Positions 51,406-60,260 of a stretch of 64,000 nt of DNA are shown piece after piece. Location: assembly GCF_016616235.1 (NCBI RefSeq), contig NZ_CP067100.1, forward strand, positions 4,399,001 through 4,463,000, written 5' to 3'. The stretch is from Bradyrhizobium diazoefficiens. GTDB lineage: Bacteria > Pseudomonadota > Alphaproteobacteria > Rhizobiales > Xanthobacteraceae. Made by a program: the position numbers and the translations under genes. How positions within the stretch are numbered: position 1 is the first letter of the stretch; every line of letters begins with the position of its first letter. The notes below the pieces were generated by a model. The model was not told where the DNA came from and searched no databases. It worked only from the letters and a program-made list of their open reading frames with translations.

Positions 51406-52503
51406 GTGCAAAACGCGCGAACCATACACAGCCCTGTGAATCGCGACGACGGCGTCCGGGAGACGGAGACGGCCCGCCCGTTCGTGCATGTGCTGGCCGA
51501 CACGTCCGACAAGCTGTCGGGCATCTGCTCGATCCTCGAACGGAAATTTACCGTCGCGGGCGAACGGCTCGACGCCGATGCCAAGCTGTCGCAAGTGGAG
51601 TTGCGCGACGTCGACAACATCGCGGCCATTAAAAGACGCGCCGGCAAACTGGCGAGGGCGAGGAAGCGGATCTTCCTAGTCGAGCACACCTCCCACGTCG
51701 GCATCTCGCAGGCTTACGCACTTGGGGCAACGCACGTCCTTCCCGGCACCATCAACCGGATTCAACTGCTGGCGGTACTGACCGATCCAGCCGACGAGGC
51801 GTCCGCCCCGCCAAACGGCACAGCGCAGCCCGATAACGCCGTCGAGACCGCGGCGACCGCGATCGCTTCGATGTTCGCCTGCGCCACCCTCGGCCAGCCG
51901 CTCGAGGTCGAGGCTACCAAGGCCGCCGGCCGGAAGATCGCCGACCGCATCACCCAGCATGGCCTGTCCGAATGGCTCACGACGGTACGGCGCCACCATG
52001 AGGGAACCTATCAGCACTGCCTGCTGGTGACCGGCGTTACCATCGACTTCGGTCTTAGCCTCGGCCTCGGCCGCCGCGATCTCGAGCGCCTCTGCTCGGC
52101 CGCGATGTTCCACGACATCGGTAAGGCCCGGATCCCGCTCGCCATCCTCGAAAAGCCCGGCCGGCTCGATCCGGAGGAGCGCGCCACGATCGAGGCCCAT
52201 CCGGTCGCGGGCTTCGAATTTCTAAAAGGGCACGAGGGAATTTCGCCGGAGATCCTCGACGCCGTGCGCCATCATCACGAGTATCTCGACGGAAGCGGCT
52301 ATCCGGATGCGCTCTGCGCTGCGAGCATCAGTGACGTCGTCCGAATCCTCACGATCTCGGACATCTTTGCGGCGCTGATCGAGCGCCGCTCCTACAAGCC
52401 GACCATGCCGCGGACGGAAGCCTACAACATTCTATGTGGCATGACTGGTAAGCTGGAGAAGGCGTTGGTCGCCTCATTCAAGCAGGTCGCGCTCACGCGG
52501 TGA
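51406..52503 (+). CDS. HD-GYP domain protein (putative c-di-GMP phosphodiesterase)
   Basis: 365 residues. Residues about 25-125 resemble a degenerate receiver-like domain with no clear phospho-acceptor. The HD-GYP domain follows: MFHDIGKARIPLAILEKPGR (HD at about 235-240) and HHHEYLDGSGYPDALCAAS (HHExxDGxGYP). Would hydrolyse c-di-GMP to GMP. GTG 51406 start. With the neighbouring PilZ and DUF2336 genes it forms a second-messenger group. Confidence 0.9.
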   Translation: MQNARTIHSPVNRDDGVRETETARPFVHVLADTSDKLSGICSILERKFTVAGERLDADAKLSQVELRDVDNIAAIKRRAGKLARARKRIFLVEHTSHVGISQAYALGATHVLPGTINRIQLLAVLTDPADEASAPPNGTAQPDNAVETAATAIASMFACATLGQPLEVEATKAAGRKIADRITQHGLSEWLTTVRRHHEGTYQHCLLVTGVTIDFGLSLGLGRRDLERLCSAAMFHDIGKARIPLAILEKPGRLDPEERATIEAHPVAGFEFLKGHEGISPEILDAVRHHHEYLDGSGYPDALCAASISDVVRILTISDIFAALIERRSYKPTMPRTEAYNILCGMTGKLEKALVASFKQVALTR

Positions 52504-52531
52504 GCGCGTCGATCTCGTCTTGCGGGCGGGC

Positions 52532-52735
52532 CTAATGCGTCGCCCGGAATTTCGCGCGCCGCGGCATCGACCGGCAAGCCAGGCCTTCCGCAAGCAGCTT
52601 CATATCCTCGCGTCTGCCGCTGCGAATGAGTCTACTGAACTCATCGGGTGTGAAGGGAAGAGTTGGATCCTCATCGATCGGGCGCCGCAATCGCGGACCG
52701 AAGAACCATCGAACCAGGCTAGCCAGCCGCCGCAT
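52532..52735 (-). CDS. Small basic hypothetical protein
   Basis: 67 residues: MRRLASLVRWFFGPRLRRPI, DEDPTLPFTPDEFSRLIRSG, RREDMKLLAEGLACRSMPRR. GAGGG lies before the ATG. Amphipathic basic N-terminus, no domain. Converges with the HD-GYP gene. Confidence 0.5.
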   Translation of the reverse strand: MRRLASLVRWFFGPRLRRPIDEDPTLPFTPDEFSRLIRSGRREDMKLLAEGLACRSMPRRAKFRATH

Positions 52736-52739
52736 GTCA

Positions 52740-53060
52740 ATTCCCTCGCGCCAGCAACAAACCTTTCAGTCCCGATATTGTTCCTCCTGCACGATCGAGA
52801 TTGCAAGAGGCCGTGAGGACTCCGCACCAAAAATTTCGGTGAGAGAATAATCTCCTCCGTGAGTCCTTCGTACCGACAGGCAAAATCGACATAGCGCTCG
52901 AACTCCGCATCGTGCTGCGACGTCGCACACGATGTCGGAACGCACGGTGTCCTGCAGCGCGTTCCTGAAGCCGCGCACGCTGCAGCGCGACTGCACCAGC
53001 GTTTCGAATTTCAGTTCGGACCGCCCCTGCCCGTTTCATCCCGCAGCAGCGCACCGCACC
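52740..53060. other. Gap with a possible degraded reading frame
   Basis: No intact gene. On the minus strand two protein-like stretches appear in different frames: HDAEFERYVDFACRYEGLTE (about 52909-52850) and YSLTEIFGAESSRPLAISIV, EEQYRD-stop (about 52846-52766). This suggests a frameshifted remnant of an unidentified gene. Confidence 0.3.
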
Positions 53061-53134
53061 GGCGGTTGCCGATCCGGCGCGCAAATTCTATGCTGGCGGC
53101 CAAGCAAGACCAAGAACCCTGGGAGGACCCGCAA

Positions 53135-54097
53135 ATGGCCGCGCCGCTCGATCCCGTCATCGCCCAGATCATTCCGCTGCTGCCGCTGCGCGATCCCACC
53201 ACGATGACGCCACAGAGCGCTCGCGATTCCTTGCGCGCACTGGCTGCCTCGCGCGCGGCGGTGCCACCGCCGCCCGTGGACACCGTGCAGGATATCAAGG
53301 TGAAGGGCGGCGCCGGCCTGCTCGATGCGCGCCTCTACCGGATCGGCAGCAATCCTGCGCCGACCGTGGTGTTCTTCCATGGCGGCGGCTGGGTCGCCGG
53401 CGATCTCGAAACCCACGACCGGCAGGCGCGCAATCTCGCGATCGAGACCGGCGCCGTCGTCGTCTCGGTCGACTATCGGCGGCCGCCGGAAACACGCTTT
53501 CCCGGCGCGTTCGAGGATGCCTTTGCGGCCGTGCGTGATATCGTCGACCGCATCGCGGAATTTGGCGGCGATGCCAGGCGCCTCGGCGTCGCCGGCGACA
53601 GTGCCGGCGGCAATCTCGCCGCCACCACCGCACTCGCCTGCCGCGATGCCGGCATCAACCTCGCCGCGCAGCTGCTGGTCTACCCCGTGACCGACACTGT
53701 CGGCGCCTATGCCGATGCGCGCGAGAACGCGCGCTTTCCGTCCCGCAGCGAGAATGCCGAAGGTTTCTTCCTCACGCGCGCCACCATGGAATGGTTTTGC
53801 GGCCATTACCTTGCCGATCCCGCTCACGCCGCCGACTGGCGCGTCTCGCCGCTGCGCGCCGCCTCGCTCAAGGGCCTCGCGCCCGCGATCGTCACCACCG
53901 CCTGGTTCGATCCGCTGCGCGATGAGGGCGCCGCCTATGCGCGGGCGCTGGAGTCGGCCGGCGTGCCGGTCAGGCATCATGAAGGCCCCGGCCTGATCCA
54001 TGGCTATTTCGGCATGGGTGACGCCTCCGAGGTAGCGCGGGCCGAGGCGCAGCGCGCACGCGCGGACTTCAAGGCGTTGCTCGCGCGCGGCGTCTGA
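53135..54097 (+). CDS. Alpha/beta hydrolase (HSL/GDXG esterase family)
   Basis: 320 residues, hormone-sensitive-lipase-like. Oxyanion motif FFHGGGWVAGDLETHDRQAR, nucleophile elbow GVAGDSAGGNLAATTALACR (GDSAGG), catalytic Asp in TAWFDPLRDEGAAYARALES and His in LIHGYFGMGD. Hydrolyses short-chain esters in the cytosol; substrate unknown. GGAGG 8 bases before ATG 53135 decides the start over ATG 53090. Confidence 0.93.
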   Translation: MAAPLDPVIAQIIPLLPLRDPTTMTPQSARDSLRALAASRAAVPPPPVDTVQDIKVKGGAGLLDARLYRIGSNPAPTVVFFHGGGWVAGDLETHDRQARNLAIETGAVVVSVDYRRPPETRFPGAFEDAFAAVRDIVDRIAEFGGDARRLGVAGDSAGGNLAATTALACRDAGINLAAQLLVYPVTDTVGAYADARENARFPSRSENAEGFFLTRATMEWFCGHYLADPAHAADWRVSPLRAASLKGLAPAIVTTAWFDPLRDEGAAYARALESAGVPVRHHEGPGLIHGYFGMGDASEVARAEAQRARADFKALLARGV

Positions 54098-54209
54098 ACC
54101 ATGGATGAATGCAAGAAGCGGCGATCGACCTCAAGGCGCGCGATCCTGCTTGATTGCGCCACGATTCCGGTTTCCAATCTCCACGCCAATTTTGGTTAGG
54201 GAGACACCC

Positions 54210-54458
54210 ATGATGAAGCGGATTTTCCTCGCAGCGATCGTCGCCACCTTTGCAGCGGGCTCGGCGCTCGCCGAAGACACCTGCGAGAGCAAGGCGGTCG
54301 GCAAGGACGGCAAGCCGCTGGCTGGCGCTGCCAAGACCTCGTTCCTGAAGAAGTGCAAGGCCGATGCCTGTGCACCCAAGGCCGTCAGCGCCGACGGCAA
54401 GCCGCTCGCCGGGGCCGCCAAGAGCAGCTTCATGAAAAAGTGCGAAATGGGCGCGTGA
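54210..54458 (+). CDS. PsiF-repeat periplasmic protein
   Basis: 82 residues: signal peptide (MKRIFLAAIVATFAAGSALA) and two PsiF repeats, CESKAVGKDGKPLAGAAKTS (with FLKKC) and CAPKAVSADGKPLAGAAKSS (with FMKKC). Named after the E. coli phosphate-starvation gene; biochemical role unknown. TTAGGGAG ribosome site. Followed by a G/C palindrome near 54530. Confidence 0.88.
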   Translation: MMKRIFLAAIVATFAAGSALAEDTCESKAVGKDGKPLAGAAKTSFLKKCKADACAPKAVSADGKPLAGAAKSSFMKKCEMGA

Positions 54459-54527
54459 CGCCCCGCGCATTTGCGGCTTCTTTGAATTCCCTGCTGCTTT
54501 AGCAAGCAATCGCTCTACGAACTGGTC

Positions 54528-54552
54528 ATGCCCGGCTTGTCCCGGGCATCGA
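54528..54552. repeat. Short palindrome after psiF
   Basis: ATGCCCGG-CTTGT-CCCGGGCAT hairpin (about 54528-54551), the same core as the terminator stem at 17387-17409 and as repeats in this genus. Region 54459-54720 shows no gene. Confidence 0.5.
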
Positions 54553-54720
54553 CGTTCTTGCGTCCGAACAAGGCGTTCTTGTTTCCGAAGAAAAGAGGGA
54601 AAAACTTTCGCAACCTCCCCGCGTATCGCAACGCTGGACAGCAAGCCCCGGCTGACGGATCATGGCGTGCTGAGCGAATTGGGGCGCATCGACCAGGCTT
54701 TCCAGGAGAAGGACGTCAAG

Positions 54721-55812
54721 ATGTGGCAACTTCGAGTGCGTAATCAGATCATTGCGACAGTGAGCTTGCTCGTTGCGCTGCTCATCAGTTTTGACGTCGC
54801 GAATGCAAGGGGGCCCGGTCTGCCCAATGTCATGGTTCTCGCGACCGGCGGCACGATCGCCGGCAGTGGGGCGAGCAGCACGACCGTGGTTGGCTACACC
54901 GCAGCCACGGTGGGCATCGAGACCCTCCTGAACGCCGTCCCCGAACTGAAAACGGTGGCCAACGTCAAGGGCGAGCAGGTCTTCCAGATCGCCAGCGAGA
55001 ACATGAACAATGACTACTGGCTCAAGCTTGCAAAGCGCGTCAACGCGCTGCTCGCTCAGGACGATGTCGACGGGATCGTGATCACGCACGGGACCGATAC
55101 GATCGAGGAAACCAGCTATTTCCTGAACCTGGTCGTCAAGAGCAAGAAACCCGTCGTCATCGTCGGCGCGATGCGGCCGTCGACGGCGATCAGCGCGGAC
55201 GGGCCGATCAACCTCTTCAATGCGGTGATCCTGGCAGGCAGCGACGAGGCCGTCGGCAAGGGCGTGCTCGTTGCGCTCAACGATCAGATCAACGCCGCGC
55301 GCGACGTTACCAAGACCAACACCTCGACGGCAGACACCTTCCGCACCCCTGAGCTCGGCTTTCTCGGCTACATGCAGGGCAACAAGCCGTATTTCTATCG
55401 TCAATCGACGCGCCGGCACACGGCGGACTCCGAATTTGACGTGTCCAACCTCGATACCCTGCCGCAGGTCGATATCGTCTACGGCTACGCCAACATGAAC
55501 CGGGTCGCGATCGACGCTTTTGTCGCCGCCGGGGCCAAGGGGATCGTGCATGCCGGGGTCGGCGACGGCAGCCTGGCCCGGCCCGCGGTCGAGCCGGCTC
55601 TCGACGAGGCCCACAAGAAGGGTGTCGCGATCGTTCGCAGCAGCCGTGTCGGCAACGGCATCGTCGCGCGCAATGGCGAAGCCAAGGACGACGAACACGA
55701 CTTCATCGTTTCGGATACGCTCAATCCGCAGAAGGCGCGCATCTTGCTGATGCTGGCGCTGACCAAGACGACCGACAGCAAGGAAATCCAGCGGATGTTT
55801 TACACGTACTAG
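54721..55812 (+). CDS. ansB: Type II L-asparaginase (periplasmic)
   Basis: 363 residues. Signal peptide RNQIIATVSLLVALLISFDV to ANA. First catalytic Thr in VLATGGTIAGSGASSTT; second Thr-Asp pair in GIVITHGTDTIEETSYFLNL; further GAMRPSTAISADGPINLFNA. Hydrolyses asparagine (and often glutamine) outside the inner membrane for nitrogen. Ends SKEIQRMFYTY, the normal family C-terminus. ATG 54721 with AGGAG upstream. Confidence 0.95.
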   Translation: MWQLRVRNQIIATVSLLVALLISFDVANARGPGLPNVMVLATGGTIAGSGASSTTVVGYTAATVGIETLLNAVPELKTVANVKGEQVFQIASENMNNDYWLKLAKRVNALLAQDDVDGIVITHGTDTIEETSYFLNLVVKSKKPVVIVGAMRPSTAISADGPINLFNAVILAGSDEAVGKGVLVALNDQINAARDVTKTNTSTADTFRTPELGFLGYMQGNKPYFYRQSTRRHTADSEFDVSNLDTLPQVDIVYGYANMNRVAIDAFVAAGAKGIVHAGVGDGSLARPAVEPALDEAHKKGVAIVRSSRVGNGIVARNGEAKDDEHDFIVSDTLNPQKARILLMLALTKTTDSKEIQRMFYTY

Positions 55813-55833
55813 AGCGTCCGAAGCGCGGTCGGT

Positions 55834-56709
55834 CTAGTCCCGTCTGAAGCGATAGTCGAACGCGGTGCCGAGCGGCTTGATCAGCCCGACGGTCGGTGCC
55901 GGAAAATGGATCGGCAGGACCAGCGTGTCGGTGTCGGCGACGGAAGCGAAGAACTTCCGCCGCGACACCGCTGACTGCTTTGCATCCCAATCCGGCTTGG
56001 CCGACCAGTCCGGCTCGCGGCACTGGATCTGGTGATGCATGAGATCGCCCGCGACCACCGCGCGCTGGCCCTTCGAGAAGATGTTGACGCAGCAATGGCA
56101 GGGCGAATGCCCCGGCGTCGGCGTCAGCGTCACGGTATCGTCGAGCGCGTAGTCGTCGTCGACCAGGAGCGCCTGCCCGGCCTCGACGATTGGCAGGCAA
56201 TTGTCGCGAAACACGGTGCCGGGTGGATTGTTGCCCTTGGCATGCTCCGCCTCCCAGGCCGCATACTCGCCCTTGTGGAAGACGTATTTCGCGTTCGGAA
56301 ATGTCGGCACCCAGCGGCCGTCGCGCAGGGTCGTATTCCAGCCGGTGTGGTCGATGTGCAAATGCGTGCAGAACACGTAGTCGATCTGCTCGAAGCCGAT
56401 GCCGAGCGCGAACAGCTCGTTGCGCCAGCGCTCCTTGCCGGGAAAATCGAACGGCGGCGGATGGCCCTTGTCCTCGCCCGTGCAGGTGTCGACCAGGATG
56501 GTATAGCGCGGCGTGCGCACCACAAACGTCTGGTAAGTGATCACCATCATGCCGCGCGTAGCGTCGAAGACCTCGGGCTCCATGCTCGGCAAATGCCGGG
56601 CGAACACGCCCTCGTCATAGGCCGGGAAGAAATCCTGCGGCCGCCGCCACGGCCCCTCCCGCTCGATCACCGCATCGATGGTGATGTCGCCGATCCGCAG
56701 TTGCTTCAT
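55834..56709 (-). CDS. MBL-fold metallo-hydrolase
   Basis: 291 residues. Metal motif CTHLHIDHTGWNTTL (HxHxDH), GHSPCHCCVNIFSKGQRAVV (third His), VVAGDLMHHQIQC (bridging Asp), IHFPAPTVG (last His). Binuclear-zinc hydrolase of the lactonase/AHL-lactonase-like group by N-terminal RIGDITIDAVIEREG; substrate uncertain. GGGAGCG upstream of ATG 56709. Converges with ansB. Confidence 0.92.
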   Translation of the reverse strand: MKQLRIGDITIDAVIEREGPWRRPQDFFPAYDEGVFARHLPSMEPEVFDATRGMMVITYQTFVVRTPRYTILVDTCTGEDKGHPPPFDFPGKERWRNELFALGIGFEQIDYVFCTHLHIDHTGWNTTLRDGRWVPTFPNAKYVFHKGEYAAWEAEHAKGNNPPGTVFRDNCLPIVEAGQALLVDDDYALDDTVTLTPTPGHSPCHCCVNIFSKGQRAVVAGDLMHHQIQCREPDWSAKPDWDAKQSAVSRRKFFASVADTDTLVLPIHFPAPTVGLIKPLGTAFDYRFRRD

Positions 56710-56779
56710 AGTTGTGTTCGCTCCCTTTTTTGGGGAGCGTAGCGAGAGGTCTTGACGCGTCAAGGCATGTCGCGGAATG

Positions 56780-58402
56780 CTAGCTCCGCAGCCCCGGCGC
56801 CTCCTGCCCGGTGCGCGCGACGTATTCCGTGTAGCCGCCGCCATATTGGTGGATGCCTTCCGGAGTCAGCTCCAGCACCCGGTTCGACAACGTCGCCAGG
56901 AAGTGGCGGTCGTGCGAGACGAACAGCATGGTGCCCTCGAAATCCGCCAGCGCCGTGATCAGCATCTCCTTGGTGGCGAGGTCGAGATGGTTGGTCGGCT
57001 CGTCCAGCACCAGGAAATTCGGCGGGTCGAACAGCATCTTGGCCATCACCAGCCGCGCCTTCTCGCCGCCCGACAGCACCCGGCAGCGCTTCTCGACGTC
57101 GTCGCCGGAGAAGCCGAAGCAGCCGGCGAGCGCGCGCAAGGACCCCTGCCCCGCGGTCGGAAATTGATCTTCCAGCGACTGGAACACGGTGCGCTCGCCA
57201 TCGAGCAGATCCATCGCATGCTGGGCAAAATACCCCATCTTGACGCTGCCCCCTAACGCCACGGTGCCCTGGTCGGGCTCGCTCGCACCGGCGACCAGCT
57301 TGAGCAGCGTCGACTTGCCGGCGCCGTTGACGCCCATCACGCACCAGCGCTCCCGGCGCCGGATCATGAAATCCAGCCCGTCATAGATGCGCTTGCTGCC
57401 GTAACCCTTGTGCACGTTCTTCAGCGCGACCACGTCCTCGCCGGAGCGCGGCGCCGGCGGAAAATCGAACGCGACGGTCTGGCGGCGGCGCGGCGGCTCG
57501 ACCCGCTCGATCTTGTCGAGCTTCTTCACCCGGCTCTGCACCTGCGCGGCATGCGAGGCGCGCGCCTTGAAGCGCTCGATGAACTTGATCTCCTTGGCGA
57601 GCATGGCCTGCTGACGCTCGAACTGCGCCTGCTGCTGCTTCTCGTTCTGCGCGCGCTGCTGCTCGTAGAACTCGTAGTCGCCCGTGTAGGTCGTGAGCGA
57701 GCCGCTGTCGATCTCGATAACCTTGGAGATCACGCGGTTGATGAACTCGCGGTCGTGCGAGGTCATCAGCAGCGTGCCCTCATAATCGTGCAGGAATTTC
57801 TCCAGCCAGATCAGGCTTTCGAGATCGAGATGGTTGCTCGGCTCGTCGAGCAGCATCACGTCGGGCCGCATCAGGAGAATGCGCGCCAGTGCGACGCGCA
57901 TCTTCCAGCCGCCGGAGAGTTTGCCGACGTCGCCGTCCATCATCTCCTGGCTGAAGCCGAGACCGGACAGTGCTTCGCGCGCGCGGCCGTCGAGCGCATA
58001 GCCGTCGAGCTCTTCGAAAGCGTGCTGCACCTCGCCATAGCGCGCGATGATCTCGTCCATCTGGTCGACCTTGTCGGGGTCGGCCATGGCAGCCTCCAGT
58101 TCGCGCAGCTCGGCCGCGACCTCGCTGACGGGACCCGCGCCATTCATCACCTCGGCCACGGCGCTGCGGCCGGACATCTCGCCAACGTCCTGGTTGAAAT
58201 AGCCGATGGTGATGCCGCGATCGGTCGAGACCTGCCCCTCGTCGGGTAGCTCCTCGCCGGCGATCATCCGGAACAATGTGGTCTTGCCGGCGCCGTTCGG
58301 GCCGACAAGGCCGATTTTCTCACCCTTGTTGAGGGCCGCGGAGGCTTCGATGAACAGAATCTGGTGGCCGGCTTGCTTGCTGACGTTGTCGAGGCGGATC
58401 AT
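56780..58402 (-). CDS. ABC-F family ATPase (Uup/EttA-like)
   Basis: 540 residues, two fused ATPase domains without membrane parts. Walker A sites GPNGAGKTT and GVNGAGKST, signatures LSGGWKMRVALARILL and LSGGEKARLVMAKMLF, Walker B LLDEPSNHLDL and LVLDEPTNHLDL; the P-site tRNA interaction linker lies between (QQRAQNEKQQQAQFERQQAM). Acts on ribosomes during translation stress. ATG 58402 (MIRLDNVSK) preferred; ATG 58447 adds 15 residues. Confidence 0.95.
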   Translation of the reverse strand: MIRLDNVSKQAGHQILFIEASAALNKGEKIGLVGPNGAGKTTLFRMIAGEELPDEGQVSTDRGITIGYFNQDVGEMSGRSAVAEVMNGAGPVSEVAAELRELEAAMADPDKVDQMDEIIARYGEVQHAFEELDGYALDGRAREALSGLGFSQEMMDGDVGKLSGGWKMRVALARILLMRPDVMLLDEPSNHLDLESLIWLEKFLHDYEGTLLMTSHDREFINRVISKVIEIDSGSLTTYTGDYEFYEQQRAQNEKQQQAQFERQQAMLAKEIKFIERFKARASHAAQVQSRVKKLDKIERVEPPRRRQTVAFDFPPAPRSGEDVVALKNVHKGYGSKRIYDGLDFMIRRRERWCVMGVNGAGKSTLLKLVAGASEPDQGTVALGGSVKMGYFAQHAMDLLDGERTVFQSLEDQFPTAGQGSLRALAGCFGFSGDDVEKRCRVLSGGEKARLVMAKMLFDPPNFLVLDEPTNHLDLATKEMLITALADFEGTMLFVSHDRHFLATLSNRVLELTPEGIHQYGGGYTEYVARTGQEAPGLRS

Positions 58403-58516
58403 GGGGTCTTTTTGCGGGGATTTTTGCGTTGCAGCGTCATAGGCCATGCGGGACGTGAGGGGAAGCCCGGCCGCGCTGTTAGCTTTCGACCCTCCCGATC
58501 AGCGTCGGTCGGTCTT

Positions 58517-58541
58517 GGAACTCCGGTTCCCTTCGTGCGTT
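58517..58541 (+). promoter_or_regulatory. EcfG-type (general stress) promoter
   Basis: GGAAC (58517-58521), 16 bases, then CGTT (58538-58541): an exact fit to the sigma-EcfG promoter of Rhizobiales (GGAAC-N16/17-CGTT). It lies upstream of the Crp/Fnr gene and between two divergent units. Confidence 0.6.
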
Positions 58542-58720
58542 GACCTGCAAAGGCATCGCCATTGCTGCATGGTCTCTCGATCAACAACCGTAAGCCGGAA
58601 GAGCTTCGCGCTTTGGCGCGAGACCGGCGCGAACTTGCCATTTCGAAGACCGGTCGCCTCAAAGCCCTCCTGCTAAATGAGGCTAAGCTACTGGAGTTTC
58701 ACGCAGATCTGAGAATCTGG

Positions 58721-59506
58721 ATGGTCTCGTCCGCGCGCCCCCTTAGCGAATCCGCTCTTCCGTCGCGGCCCGAGACAGGGTTAGTCCCGCTCAGGCATTC
58801 GACACTGGGCCGTTTGATGTCTCGAATGGCGCTTTCGGCGGAAGACGAACAGGCGCTCATTTCCGCAGCGCGAGCAAGAACTTTCGAACGCGATGATGTT
58901 GTCTTGGCAGAAGGCGGACGATGCGACGCCTTGCACATGCTGTGCGGTGGCGCGGCGCGCGCCAGTCGGACCTTGGAAGGTGGAAATTTGCAGATCGTGT
59001 CGGTCTTCCTGCCAGGAGATGCGCTCAATCCGGGAGACGTCCTGCTTGGCCGGTCTCCGACGACGATCAGTGCGCTCACCAGTTCACTCGTTCTATCGAT
59101 CCCGGCTGACGAGCTGCGGTCGCTGCTCACGCATCGGCCTTCGATCGTTCGTGCGCTGTGGCGGGAGACCGCGCTGCTGGCCTCCATTCAGCGGGAGCGG
59201 CTCATCGGCCTCGGACGCAAAGCCGCCGAGGCCCGCTTGGCACATGTCCTCTGTGAATTTGCCTATCGCCTGCAGAAAGATGCCCGCGACGGCGACGCGG
59301 TCGAACTCCCCTTGACCCAGGTCGAACTTGCAGACTTGCTCGGTCTCTCACCGGTGCACGTCAATCGCGTGCTGCAACATCTGCGAGGGAGGAGACTGGT
59401 CGAGTTCAGCCGCGGCCGCCTCGTGATCTGGAAGAAGAACGATCTCTACGCGTTTGCCGAATTCGATCCTCAGTATCTGCAAACCGAACTGGCCGACGAC
59501 TCCTAA
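58721..59506 (+). CDS. Crp/Fnr family transcriptional regulator
   Basis: 261 residues from ATG 58721. Cyclic-nucleotide-like effector domain (MALSAEDEQALISAARARTF to LSIPADELRSLLTHRPSIVR), then a winged HTH: LTQVELADLLGLSPVHVNRV, LQHLRGRRLVEFSRGRLVIW. No Fnr-type cysteines at the N-terminus, so no oxygen-sensing cluster. The frame is open back to 58562 (NRKPEELRALARDRRELAIS), which might be a longer start. Likely under the EcfG promoter at 58517. Confidence 0.9.
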   Translation: MVSSARPLSESALPSRPETGLVPLRHSTLGRLMSRMALSAEDEQALISAARARTFERDDVVLAEGGRCDALHMLCGGAARASRTLEGGNLQIVSVFLPGDALNPGDVLLGRSPTTISALTSSLVLSIPADELRSLLTHRPSIVRALWRETALLASIQRERLIGLGRKAAEARLAHVLCEFAYRLQKDARDGDAVELPLTQVELADLLGLSPVHVNRVLQHLRGRRLVEFSRGRLVIWKKNDLYAFAEFDPQYLQTELADDS

Positions 59507-59913
59507 AATGTGGGCGCAGCCTGCAATCTTGCCAGTCTGGCGCGCATGAGGTCAGCGGCGGATTGAATACTCTCGATCTCCGAGGCAAGCTCGGCCTTCA
59601 ACCGCTCTGCGCGCGCCATTTGCCGGCGGCAGGACAGAGCAAGCCGCTCGAAATCGCGTTGCACAGCCAAATGCGCAGCTTTCGGCTGCAGCACCTCAGA
59701 GAACGGTACAAGCATTAGAAACCGCCGACTGCCGTCCAAAATCTCAACCGAATCCGACTGAGGATTTCCGCGGGCCCGAAGCTTCTCGAAGGACATGTCG
59801 AGGGCCGCCGCGCAAGCTTCGAGGTAGGCCGCTTCGAGGGACGGGAAGTGTACCCCCGTATCGTCCGTCTCGATGATGCCGTCAAAAGTGAAGTCGAAGA
59901 AGAATAGCGGCAT
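59503..59913 (-). CDS. DUF6894 family protein with C-terminal coiled coil
   Basis: 136 residues: DUF6894 opening MPLFFFDFTFDGIIETDDTG, VHFPSLEAAYLEACAAALDM, then an Arg/Glu helix (RLKAELASEIESIQSAADLM). Longer than the usual 75-90 residue form. AGAGG precedes the ATG. Its stop overlaps the Crp/Fnr stop by four bases on the opposite strand. Probably a stress-regulon member. Confidence 0.82.
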   Translation of the reverse strand: MPLFFFDFTFDGIIETDDTGVHFPSLEAAYLEACAAALDMSFEKLRARGNPQSDSVEILDGSRRFLMLVPFSEVLQPKAAHLAVQRDFERLALSCRRQMARAERLKAELASEIESIQSAADLMRARLARLQAAPTF

Positions 59914-60076
59914 TCGGCCTCTCCTCGTCTGCCCCGGCCGGCTTGTCCGGACCGGCCAGCAATAACGCGGATAACCGGCCATGGCCCCAATTTCTTCGAG
60001 CAGCGCACCTTGATCTTCTTTTTGCGCTGAGCACCCCTCGCCAAGCTGAATGCCAGCAATATGGACCTTCCGGCCA

Positions 60077-60102
60077 GGAACCGGATCGTGGCGCCCGGGG
60101 TT
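60077..60102 (+). promoter_or_regulatory. Candidate EcfG-type promoter before the CheB-CheR kinase
   Basis: GGAAC (60077-60081) and GTT (60100-60102) with 18 bases between, i.e. one base longer than the best spacing. Position, 57 bases before the short upstream ORF, is suitable. Weaker than the site at 58517. Confidence 0.35.
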
Positions 60103-60158
60103 CTTGACAAGCCCCGGTATACTGCGAGGGTGCGGAAGTCGCCACCTCGGGGAGTCCG

Positions 60159-60260
60159 ATGCCCACGAAGCACAGCCTAAGCGCGCCCCTGACCGGCGCC
60201 CCCCGCGCGTTGGGTCCGCATCAAATCCTGTCGAAGCGAATGCGGGGGTCACGATCGTGA
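60159..60260 (+). CDS. Short ORF translationally coupled to the CheB-CheR kinase
   Basis: 33 codons, MPTKHSLSAPLTGAPRALGP HQILSKRMRGSRS, with CGGGGAG before the ATG. Its stop overlaps the kinase's GTG start as GTGA. Either a leader peptide controlling the kinase or the original N-terminus displaced by a frameshift. Confidence 0.35.
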   Translation: MPTKHSLSAPLTGAPRALGPHQILSKRMRGSRS

